NCBI GenBank assembly: GCA_021737945.1
Contig: JAIPCX010000008.1
Coordinates: 1 to 64,000, forward strand
DNA from: Polynucleobacter sp.
Lineage (GTDB): Bacteria; Pseudomonadota; Gammaproteobacteria; Burkholderiales; Burkholderiaceae_D
Reading direction: 5' to 3'
Length of the DNA: 64,000 nt
Under the pieces are notes generated by a model. The model saw nothing but the letters and a program-made list of their open reading frames with translations, ran no database searches and was not told the DNA's origin. Shown in pieces: positions 37,860 through 45,407 of this stretch. How positions within the stretch are numbered: the stretch's first letter is position 1; each line of letters begins with the position of its first letter. The position numbers and the translations under genes are program-made.

Positions 37860-38681
37860 ATGAATCGTTACTTTGTATACTTAACCTGTTTTTTGCGTAA
37901 CCACCTTTCAAAATCTAGTGTGGTTGATTCATCATCGGGTGTCGTCGTAACGCTAACGTCACACTCCAAGCGTATAAAACATGCTTTTGCAGCTATCGAA
38001 AGTATTGGTAATGGATCGCTAAAACCTGCACGCCTCATTCTTTATCTGGGTCGCGAACAGGAACACCTCTCACTTCCAGCCACGTTAAAGCGACTCGTTA
38101 ATCGAGGTTTAGAAATTCGTTTTTGTGACGATGTTGGACCACACACTAAATATTACCCGTACCTTGTGGCTGAGAAAAAATTAGAATTACCATTGGTAAC
38201 AGCGGACGATGACACGATGATGAGCCGCGACTGGCTCGCCATATTAATGTCGCGATGGCGCCAGGAGCCAGAAATAATTCACTGCTTCCGCGCCAGAAAA
38301 ATCAGACTAAGTGACGATAGTATCGAACCGTATAACAATTGGCCGTTATGCCAATCAGATCAACCATCGATAAAACACTTCGCAACGGGGGTCAGTGGAG
38401 TAATTTATCCTCCCGCATTTCAAAACTATTTAAAATATGCAAAAGACGAATTTCTAAACTGTTGTCCTCGTGCAGATGATATCTGGCTCCACGTGATGGC
38501 ACTGCGTCATGGCTATCGCATTCGCCAAATAACCACGCGCAGTTTGGAGCATCCAAGCATTCCGGGAATGAGCCGCTTTGGTCTTAGACGCTCGAATGTT
38601 GATGGATCAGGTAATGATGATCAGATTAAAAAAACCTACAACAGCGACGATGTTGAACGGTTGTTAGCAGTAGCAGATTAA
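37860..38681 (+). CDS. glycosyltransferase-like protein
   Basis: A 273-aa protein with a likely GT-A-type nucleotide-sugar fold. Seen: VVVTLTSHSKRIKHAFAAIE near the N-terminus (first beta strand and helix), a DxD-type motif in LPLVTADDDTMMSRDWLAIL (about residues 111-130), an FATGVSGVIYPP acceptor-loop-like segment and CCPRADDIWLHVMALRHGYR. There is no signal peptide or clear membrane anchor. The SD is weak. Sugar and acceptor are unknown; it is not in a polysaccharide cluster. Confidence 0.72.
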   Translation: MNRYFVYLTCFLRNHLSKSSVVDSSSGVVVTLTSHSKRIKHAFAAIESIGNGSLKPARLILYLGREQEHLSLPATLKRLVNRGLEIRFCDDVGPHTKYYPYLVAEKKLELPLVTADDDTMMSRDWLAILMSRWRQEPEIIHCFRARKIRLSDDSIEPYNNWPLCQSDQPSIKHFATGVSGVIYPPAFQNYLKYAKDEFLNCCPRADDIWLHVMALRHGYRIRQITTRSLEHPSIPGMSRFGLRRSNVDGSGNDDQIKKTYNSDDVERLLAVAD

Positions 38682-38730
38682 TAAATCTACTGCCTGATCT
38701 CTTGTTACTATTTATCTCTCAGGAGAAAAA

Positions 38731-38994
38731 ATGAATTATGAGCGTATACCGAAATCATCGCATGAGAATAGCAGCACCAGAGGCTAAGAAAATCTAGGTA
38801 AAACTAACAGTATTCAAAGACTCAACGATATGAGTAACGGAATTGATCACAAAAATTTAAACGAAGCCAAAGGGACCAACTCTAAGGAATCCAGCGACAG
38901 AGAGGGTGAACGACCAACTAAAGCAACGTCCTTCTTGATTAAGGTAGTTTGGTTTTTTATCTTATGGGGAACTCTGCACTGGCTATTCAGTTAA
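38731..38994 (+). pseudogene. small tail-anchored protein interrupted by TAA
   Basis: CAGGAG followed by ATG 38731 opens a frame that reads 18 codons to a TAA at 38785-38787. It then stays open in the same frame for another 68 codons to TAA at 38992, ending in a membrane segment (FLIKVVWFFILWGTLHWLF). The downstream part has its own ATG at 38830 (54 aa: a polar charged stretch then the anchor). Most simply a nonsense-mutated 87-codon gene; the 54-aa part could still be made. Family unknown. Confidence 0.5.
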
Positions 38995-39105
38995 AGCAAA
39001 AAAATCCAAACTGTATTTACAAGACCATCTGAAACAAACGACTATTTTTCAAGTGCGGAAAAAGTCATACCTCTCATCAAGCTAAAAGAAATTCCTGCGG
39101 TGCAT

Positions 39106-39525
39106 ATGACTGAATTTTTATATTTGACTACCGTGCGATTGATAATCATCAGCTTCCTAATAGCGATTTTTCCAGTTCATGCCGAAATCTTGAAAGATTA
39201 CCGATTGACAAACAGAGTCATCCTAACCTTTTCAAATTCTGAGGAAAATCCAGATCGTCAATTACTAATCCAGCAGATAAAACAGTATCCGTGCGAATAC
39301 ATGAAGAGAGATTTGGTGCACATAGATTTGATCAAAGGCACCGATCAGTACAACCGCCTAAGTCAGAAATTCTTGCTCCCTGAGAGTACTTCGTTCAAGT
39401 TACTTCTTCTGGGAAAAGACGGTGAAATAAAATTAAGCACAAACCGTGTTGAACTTAACGATGTATTTTCGTTGATAGACACGATGCCCATGCGAAAACG
39501 AGAAATGCAGAGTGAAAAATGCTAA
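39106..39525 (+). CDS. DUF4174 domain protein, periplasmic
   Basis: A 139-aa exported protein with an N-terminal signal peptide (TVRLIIISFLIAIFPVHAE, cleavage after VHA). It then has the DUF4174 pattern: LKDYRLTNRVILTFSNSEEN, a middle strand RDLVHIDLI and a C-terminal FKLLLLGKDGEIKLSTNR with a conserved KDG turn. The family has a thioredoxin-like predicted fold and no settled function. ATG 39106 or GTG 39100 could be the start; neither has a good SD. Confidence 0.7.
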   Translation: MTEFLYLTTVRLIIISFLIAIFPVHAEILKDYRLTNRVILTFSNSEENPDRQLLIQQIKQYPCEYMKRDLVHIDLIKGTDQYNRLSQKFLLPESTSFKLLLLGKDGEIKLSTNRVELNDVFSLIDTMPMRKREMQSEKC

Positions 39526-39649
39526 AAATTTTCTACATTGAGTAATGTTCTGAAAGTATCGAAATACATAAATAAAGCTACTGACTCACAAGAAATCAGA
39601 CCTTACTATCAGAATTGGCGTCGCGATTAATTACCGCAACTTCCATCTT

Positions 39650-40105
39650 CTAAGAGGGAGTTCGATCCCTGCCTCGGCGGTCAACGCCGGAAAACGGCGA
39701 TTTTACCGATCTCAATATTTTTACCCCAACGATGGCTTCACTGTGCATATCAAGTACGTTAATGGCAATACTGATATCTCTACTGACGACTCCTGCCTCT
39801 AACAAAACCTGACGTAGCAATCGTATTTTTTCTTCGTATGTGTCAAGCGTTATACGATTTTGAACCAAGATATCTCTGACGAGAGAAAAATCATAATTTA
39901 CTATCGGGTGTCCAAGTAAGAAAGCTATCAACGCACAGTTGTATTCAATTACCTGCTCAGTCGATAATCCCGCAAAACAGCGTCGAATACTCGGTACCAG
40001 CAGCTGACGCGCTGTCAACGCTGATATTGATGGCTTGAATTTTTGCAGACCGCCGTATTTTTCGAGCACATCCGGAATCGGATAATTCAATGTAAGAATC
40101 GCCAC
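39650..40105 (-). CDS. hypothetical protein (151 aa)
   Basis: Not recognised. A 151-aa soluble protein, with LSTEQVIEYNCALIAFLLGH and EEKIRLLRQVLLEAGVVSRD suggesting a mostly helical domain and a basic tail. The only available start near the N-terminus is a GTG at 40105 with a purine-rich stretch upstream. The frame is open and its composition is coding-like, but the start and the gene's reality are only moderately supported. Confidence 0.5.
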   Translation of the reverse strand: MAILTLNYPIPDVLEKYGGLQKFKPSISALTARQLLVPSIRRCFAGLSTEQVIEYNCALIAFLLGHPIVNYDFSLVRDILVQNRITLDTYEEKIRLLRQVLLEAGVVSRDISIAINVLDMHSEAIVGVKILRSVKSPFSGVDRRGRDRTPS

Positions 40106-40367
40106 GTTTTTTTATTTTCTTTAAAGATAATTCGGATTTTTCAGCGTAAACCTTCAGCAGGTTAGGAACTGACTGTCGAACCCGAGCCTTAACTCTTAGG
40201 TATTAGTGATAAAAATCATACTTGCAGTATATAACTTCACTCAAATTCGCGTTGATTGAACTATCAATTTTCACAGATACTCCCATTGTGGCGTTGCCAA
40301 TTGAGAAATTAATTATTGGCTCGTGACACATCAACTTACACGAAACGTTACCAAAAAATCTAGAGGC

Positions 40368-41081
40368 TCAGAACCTCTCATGTGCCATCAGATAACGCCA
40401 TTGACCAGCGGCCAATCCTGCCATTGGTATGCGGCCTATCCGAATACGCTTGATGGATACGATAGACAACCCTGCCCTGGTGCAAAGCAGCGTGATCAGC
40501 CTTGAAGAAAGTTCTTTACGTGCGAAGCGGAGACGCGTTTCATTTTGCCAGCTGACCTTGGCCGGCTCAGAGGGCTTGCCATTGAAGACGATGCTCTGGT
40601 TCAGAAGCTGCAGGCCACCTTCAACAATCTGACCGCTGACCTCGACCACAAATTCCTGCTCTACTCGATACAAGTCATCAATCAGTTTGCGCTTTACGCG
40701 CCAGTCTTGCGTAAAGATCACCAACCCACTGGCAGCATTTTCTAGCGGATCAAGCATGACCAATTCTTTCAGATGTCGTTTCAGAAAACGCAAACCCGAA
40801 CGGTCTTCCGCCGAATGATTTTCGGCCACAATCAAATCAATCACATTTGCTACTGGCATACCTGCCGGCTTATGTAGCTGGATGGTGACCGCTTCAATCG
40901 GCGTCAAATCAGCGTCAGGCAGCAAGGCGATCTGCTCCTGCCCTGTCACTCGATAACCGGGTTCTTCGACAACAACGCCATCAACTGTGACCGCAGCGCC
41001 TTCGATGTACAGAGTCGCCTCTCCTCGAGAACAATTGAAGAGCTCGGCAACGCGTTTAGCAAGACGGATGGAATCAGACAT
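40368..41081 (-). CDS. RsuA/RluF-like pseudouridine synthase
   Basis: A 237-aa protein with an N-terminal S4 RNA-binding domain (RLAKRVAELFNCSRGEATLY, about 6-25, and VTVDGVVVEEPGYRV) and a pseudouridine synthase domain (LHKPAGMPVAN, about 69-79). The catalytic Asp is D111 in VMLDPLENAASGLVIFTQD. The usual GRLDxxTxGLLLLT is changed here: Arg before the Leu-Asp pair is Met and the Thr/Ser three residues after Asp is Asn or shifted. Relatives modify a uridine in 23S or 16S rRNA; target here is unknown. Start ATG 41081 is chosen over GTG 41090. Confidence 0.82.
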   Translation of the reverse strand: MSDSIRLAKRVAELFNCSRGEATLYIEGAAVTVDGVVVEEPGYRVTGQEQIALLPDADLTPIEAVTIQLHKPAGMPVANVIDLIVAENHSAEDRSGLRFLKRHLKELVMLDPLENAASGLVIFTQDWRVKRKLIDDLYRVEQEFVVEVSGQIVEGGLQLLNQSIVFNGKPSEPAKVSWQNETRLRFARKELSSRLITLLCTRAGLSIVSIKRIRIGRIPMAGLAAGQWRYLMAHERF

Positions 41082-41560
41082 GAATACCACGACAAATAAG
41101 ATTTTCTATTTTAAAGCCTTTGTTGGTGGTGGCCAGATAAGCTTGCCGAGCATTCGTTATCACACAAAATGGTGAGGTCAGCTTGGTGAATAAAGCGTCC
41201 AGCAATTCCAGGAAAATGAAACACTTATTGCGGCCCTGAAAATAATCGACCTAGGTGAAAAAGATCGTCAGGAAAATAAACGCCTGGCCGCTGACGAATC
41301 TCGCACACATTTTCGTGCTGCCCATTAGCGCAGGAAATAACCCATTTCCATATTTGCACATCCATCACTTATTGAACTGATATTCAAATCATTCTCAGTC
41401 AGTTTACCAATTAGACTTTCTGAACCCGCTTTCCATATTCGTTTTTGTTTTTAATCTATGAACACATTCTTTTGGTACTATTTATTCTTAAGAATTGTTA
41501 TTGAAAAATATTCTCAAATATTTTTAAGTTGTTAATTATTAACTGTTAAGGCTTTATCAC
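41082..41560. other. intergenic region with a coding remnant
   Basis: Open frame 41194-41328 on the plus strand reads 44 codons of coding-like sequence (ENETLIAALKIIDLGEKDRQ and ENKRLAADESRTHFRAAH) between two stops. It has no start codon, so it looks like the 3' remnant of a lost gene. The rest (41329-41560) is AT-rich and presumably carries the promoter for the MORN gene. Confidence 0.4.
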
Positions 41561-42529
41561 ATGAGTCACTTTAAATTTCATACAATTTTGGTTTTGCTAC
41601 TAATTAGCGGTTGCCAAACTATAGGCAATTGGAAACCTGATGATTCAAAATATAAAGGTACAGCAACGGTTAGCGACGGCAGTAAATATCAAGTAACGTT
41701 TTTAGATTATTTGCTTTACGAAACGAAAATAGCGGACTTCAGAGACAGCAAATACAACGGCTTGGGCGCTTATACAAGTGCCAATGGTGATAAGTTCGAG
41801 GGGGAATTCAAGGACGGAATACTTAACGGCAAAGGTACGCAGTCTTTTGCTAACGGTAACAAATTCGATGGTGAATTCAAGAACGGAAAACTTAACGGCA
41901 AAGGAATGCAAATCTTTGCTAATGGCGACAAATTCGAAGGACAGTTCACGGATGGAAAATTAAGCGCTAATGGTGTGCAAATTTTTGCTAATGGCGACAA
42001 ATTCGAAGGACAGTTCACGGATGGAAAATTAAGCGGTCATGGTGTGCAAATTTTTGCTAATGGTGACAAATTCGAAGGACAATTCGCCGATGGTCGATTA
42101 AGTGGTAAGGGTATCCAATCCTATGCTAATGGTAATAAATTAGAAGGAAATTTCGAAGACGGCAGAGCCAGTGGCAAGGGTACTCATACTTTTACCAATG
42201 GCGATAAATACGAAGGACAATTTCAATCAGGATATTTTAATGGCCAGGGTATATACAGTTTTGCTGATGGCAGTATATATGTAGGTGAATTCGAAAACGA
42301 TAAGCGAAGCGGTATGGGCACTTACACCGACAGCAATGGTACTAAGCACGTTGGGCAATATAAAGATAATAAACGTAATGGGCAAGGCGTAATTACGTTT
42401 GCCAATGGCGATAAGTACGTAGGAGATTTCAAGGCAGATAAACAAAACGGGCTGGGGACTTACACTACGCCTGATGGACGAATTTTTAAAGGTGTTTTTA
42501 AGAACGGTGACTTTATTAGTTCAAATTAA
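41561..42529 (+). CDS. MORN-repeat lipoprotein
   Basis: A 322-aa protein with a lipoprotein signal (FHTILVLLLISGCQ, lipid attachment at the Cys near residue 18) followed by about eleven MORN repeats of 23 residues (pattern NGKGxxxFANGDKFEGxFxDGKL). MORN arrays form elongated beta hairpins that bind lipids or proteins; in bacteria the role is mostly unknown. Sorting to the inner or outer membrane cannot be read. Repeats 3 and 4 are nearly identical in DNA. The SD is weak (AAGG). Confidence 0.88.
   Translation: MSHFKFHTILVLLLISGCQTIGNWKPDDSKYKGTATVSDGSKYQVTFLDYLLYETKIADFRDSKYNGLGAYTSANGDKFEGEFKDGILNGKGTQSFANGNKFDGEFKNGKLNGKGMQIFANGDKFEGQFTDGKLSANGVQIFANGDKFEGQFTDGKLSGHGVQIFANGDKFEGQFADGRLSGKGIQSYANGNKLEGNFEDGRASGKGTHTFTNGDKYEGQFQSGYFNGQGIYSFADGSIYVGEFENDKRSGMGTYTDSNGTKHVGQYKDNKRNGQGVITFANGDKYVGDFKADKQNGLGTYTTPDGRIFKGVFKNGDFISSN
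41909..42046 (+). repeat. two near-identical 69-bp MORN units
   Basis: 41909-41977 and 41978-42046 differ at three of 69 positions. The next unit (42047-42115) is clearly more diverged. This is a recent in-frame duplication of one MORN repeat. Confidence 0.85.
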
Positions 42530-42619
42530 TTAAATCAGAAAAGATTTGAAAACAATTTTCTCAAAAAATATTTTTAGTTCAGAAAGTGTCGAACTAATTC
42601 AATCATCGGAGCAAGTAAT

Positions 42620-42656
42620 AATGCGGGCTTCCTAAGTTCAGAAAGTCCCGCATTTT
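42620..42656 (+). terminator. probable terminator of MORN gene
   Basis: AATGCGGG and CCCGCATT pair around a 19-base loop, ending in TTTT-like sequence, 90 bases after the MORN stop. A 12-base direct repeat AGTTCAGAAAGT occurs at 42576-42587 and 42635-42646. Confidence 0.5.
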
Positions 42657-42896
42657 GATGTTCGAAGAAAAATGATTTTTGTCGATACATCATTATGTTG
42701 ATTCAAATATATTGCGTTATTTTGAAGTGATGTATTGCAACTGAATTAAATAGACATATTTTTAAAGCAGCAACAGCGACTATATACGCTGAATTTCACG
42801 CTTATGACAGCATGAACACGTCGCACCTTGAATTCGCGATCCCAACCTCTGTCCAAGAGATCCCACACAGTTAGAGCAAGACATTTCAAGCAAAAC

Positions 42897-42944
42897 ACCC
42901 CCCGTACAAGTGGAAGAATTTCCACCCCGGGGGTATATATTTTT
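42897..42944 (+). terminator. nested hairpin with T-run
   Basis: An outer ACCCCC/GGGGGT pair encloses an inner GTGGAA/TTCCAC hairpin, and is followed by TATATATTTTT. It looks like a terminator on the plus strand, although no plus-strand gene lies just upstream. Confidence 0.45.
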
Positions 42945-42968
42945 AGATAAAGGAAAAAGTTATCAAAC

Positions 42969-42996
42969 GGGTATCTGTAAGTTCTTACAGATACCC
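42969..42996. repeat. 28-base near-perfect palindrome at island edge
   Basis: GGGTATCTGTAAG, TT, CTTACAGATACCC: 13 of 13 arm positions pair. It lies about 160 bases beyond the stop of the last island gene. Could be a terminator for that minus-strand operon, a dimeric protein site, or part of a mobile end. Confidence 0.6.
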
Positions 42997-43156
42997 TCTT
43001 GACATCATTATGAGGATATTACTTACAAATCAGCCGATGACAAGATAGTTAGTCGGTCCGGTAGTGCCATAGCACCCACCCCGGTAACCTGTTTCAAACC
43101 CTGTTTCGTCTCAGGACCCTCTGACTTTTTGTCCGTGGATCGGTAGGAGGAGGTTG

Positions 43157-44059
43157 TCAATAATCCGGGGTTCTAGTGCCGAAAAGATTGGTGGGTACAA
43201 AGCACCGTTTGCATTGGTTGCCGTCGCAGGTTCGGCTCGTGGCCTGAGGAAGGGTCGCAGGACACGCTCGTCCGTCGCCGAACTGGGTAAGGTGGCTGTG
43301 GCGGTGGTGCTCCAGGAAGTTGACCTCAGCGGTTGAGGAGGTCTTGCCACCAAAGGCTGAGTAGACGATTCTGGCGTGAGACGGGGCCCAAGACTTTCGA
43401 TCCTCGCTGACAGGGTCTAGCGTGAAGTTAACGATCCAGAGGTCTGAATCGAGCTCTACCGCCCTCTTGTGACGGGTGTACACCACGCAGTCAACATCCC
43501 CCCCAGATTGATCCTGAACCATCCGCGCCAGATCATTGGCGAAGTTCGGCGTGTATACGATCTCGCCAACGTGGCTGAAGCGAATGAACGCACGGCGTGT
43601 GAAACCATCTGAGAGGTTCTTAAGCTCACTCTTGGCGCTCTTGATGCCCCGTTTTACGTGAGGCCCAAGCCGGTTTGCGAGTTCGGCGCGAAGCTCTTGG
43701 TCTCCGCTTTCGTACCGTTCAGCGATCCAGCCATTAATTGCGCCTCGAACTACGGCGGCAGGGGTGGCGTCCAGAACGTCATGTGCGTAGCAGCCTCCCG
43801 CGCAGAGCTTTGTAGGGGTGCAAGTCCGGAGAGGGAGTCGGAGGCTTGTACCTTGCTTCTTACTGAAGCCGAAGAAGCTTCCCTCAAACAATGCATCGAG
43901 CCTAACGCTGGGATTCACGGGTGCCTGAGAAATGGCACGCTGCAAGTTGCCTTCCAAAATCGCTCTTACTCGAAATAGAAGTGTGTGCGCTCGTTCGGAA
44001 AGATCTGGAACGGCTGTTTTACTTCGGGCCAACATTCCTAGCCGCCAATACTCCTTCAA
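43157..44059 (-). CDS. Cys-rich protein resembling phage gp88 family
   Basis: A 300-aa protein with two Cys clusters: C80, C86 and C90 in RTCTPTKLCAGGCYAH, and C266, C278, C283 and C286 near the C-terminus (TSRTCDGNQCKRCF). This layout recalls the mycobacteriophage gp88-like family, whose function is unknown; a metal or Fe-S site is plausible. It is the last gene of the minus-strand methyltransferase module. The first start codon is a TTG at 44059, but coding-like sequence in the same frame (WGERFKGAKYSLVGLPTAG) continues upstream to the dcm-type gene's stop without ATG, GTG or TTG. The true N-terminus is therefore unclear. Confidence 0.6.
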   Translation of the reverse strand: MKEYWRLGMLARSKTAVPDLSERAHTLLFRVRAILEGNLQRAISQAPVNPSVRLDALFEGSFFGFSKKQGTSLRLPLRTCTPTKLCAGGCYAHDVLDATPAAVVRGAINGWIAERYESGDQELRAELANRLGPHVKRGIKSAKSELKNLSDGFTRRAFIRFSHVGEIVYTPNFANDLARMVQDQSGGDVDCVVYTRHKRAVELDSDLWIVNFTLDPVSEDRKSWAPSHARIVYSAFGGKTSSTAEVNFLEHHRHSHLTQFGDGRACPATLPQATSRTCDGNQCKRCFVPTNLFGTRTPDY

Positions 44060-44165
44060 TTCGAAATCGAATACGCGAGCAAGAGCTCCGGCCGTTGGTA
44101 GGCCGACAAGGGAATACTTTGCGCCTTTAAAACGTTCACCCCAGGCAACGACCCGAGGGTGGTGG

Positions 44166-45407
44166 TCAGGCCTGCATTTGCCGCCGATAAGCCTCTACCT
44201 CCTCGTCAACCGTAATGTCGCCAGCTGCGCGACGGATCTCCCAACCGATGGCTCTTCCTAGAGGAGGAGGTACCGCGTTGCCCACTTGAGCATAACGCGC
44301 CCTCAACGGCCCGTGGAAGCGGAAGGAGTCGGGGAAACCCTGGGCCCGTGCACATTCCCTTACTGACACGACCCGCTGTTGCTCTGGGTGGAAGAACCTG
44401 CCCCAATAGGGTTCGGGCTTGTTGGTGATCGTCGTGAAATAACCCTCCCAGTCTAACCTACCAAACCTTGAGAAATACCTCTTCTCCCCAAGTTTAGCCA
44501 AGTTCTTGGGCTGAAGTTCAGTAGGAAGATCAACCCAGCACGAACCGGTTTTGAAAGGCAGATGTTCCAATCTCTCTTGATTTGCTTGTCCAAGCCGGAT
44601 TGTGTCGTGGTCAGTCACTTGCTTCGAGCCCGATCTGATACGAACCTGCCAGGAACGAGATGCTTCTAAATCATATGGTCCTTGAAAGGAGCCTCCATTT
44701 TCGATCCTGGGTAGATCTCCGATTGCGTCTCTGACGGTGACAGCGGGAAGCAGTGTTTCAAAGAAATCGCTTTCCAAAGAGGATACTTTAATGATGTTGG
44801 ACTTGAAACTACCTACGTCTAGGGGCCGGTTTTTAGGAAACGCGTGCAAAGGCGTAGGATAGGTGAGACGCAGTTCAACATCTCGTGAGCCCAGAACAAA
44901 TACACGCCATCGTGTCTGGGCAACCCCGTAAGTTCCAGCCTGAAGCACAAAGAGATCGGCTTGATAGCCTATTTCCCTCAGCGAAGCTAACAACTCATGT
45001 ACCGCTTTTCCTTGCTCTAAAGACAAAATTCCACTCACGTTTTCCATCACGACAAACCGAGGCTGAAGCACTTCCACGATTCGAAAAAAGGTCTCAACAA
45101 GCGAGTTGCGAGGATCATCGACATCACGAAAACGATTTATGCCGCAAAAGCCCTGGCAAGGAGGGCCACCAACCACAACATCCACATCACCTCTGCTCGG
45201 GAGTAATGAGTCGCGGTCCAGCATCCGCTTTAGGAGCTGATTGGCATCATCCTGAAAAATTAAGGTTTGGAGATGGTTGTAAGAGTAGGTTTGCGCAGCC
45301 GGAGTCCAAAACTCGTTGGCCCATCGTACATCGAGACCGACTTGCTCAAGTCCAACCGAGAGTCCCCCGCAGCCTGCGAAGAGGTCCAGAACAGAGAGCC
45401 GCTTCAT
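44166..45407 (-). CDS. DNA (cytosine-5-)-methyltransferase
   Basis: A 413-aa C5-cytosine DNA methyltransferase. Conserved motifs are in order: I, VLDLFAGCGGLSVGLEQVG (AdoMet binding); IV, VVGGPPCQGFCGINRFRD with nucleophile C84; VI, VVMENVSGIL; VIII, QTRWRVFVLGSR; and X, YAQVGNAVPPPLGRAIG at the end. The target-recognition region (about 215-320) is unassigned. Its start overlaps the upstream adenine methyltransferase stop by four bases (ATGA), so it is part of the same operon. It probably marks self DNA for the helicase-nuclease module. Confidence 0.95.
   Translation of the reverse strand: MKRLSVLDLFAGCGGLSVGLEQVGLDVRWANEFWTPAAQTYSYNHLQTLIFQDDANQLLKRMLDRDSLLPSRGDVDVVVGGPPCQGFCGINRFRDVDDPRNSLVETFFRIVEVLQPRFVVMENVSGILSLEQGKAVHELLASLREIGYQADLFVLQAGTYGVAQTRWRVFVLGSRDVELRLTYPTPLHAFPKNRPLDVGSFKSNIIKVSSLESDFFETLLPAVTVRDAIGDLPRIENGGSFQGPYDLEASRSWQVRIRSGSKQVTDHDTIRLGQANQERLEHLPFKTGSCWVDLPTELQPKNLAKLGEKRYFSRFGRLDWEGYFTTITNKPEPYWGRFFHPEQQRVVSVRECARAQGFPDSFRFHGPLRARYAQVGNAVPPPLGRAIGWEIRRAAGDITVDEEVEAYRRQMQA

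Larger units (their letters stand above)
42657..43156. other. gene-free left boundary of the defence island
   Basis: No convincing gene on either strand. It contains two strong hairpins, annotated separately (42897-42944 and 42969-42996). The region between the AT-rich MORN gene and the GC-richer island genes changes composition near 43.1 kb, consistent with an insertion boundary. No tRNA or obvious attachment repeat was found. Confidence 0.5.

Noticed and set aside
42530-43156. tRNA or attachment site at the island edge
   Set aside because: No cloverleaf or direct repeat shared with the right side of the island could be found by eye.
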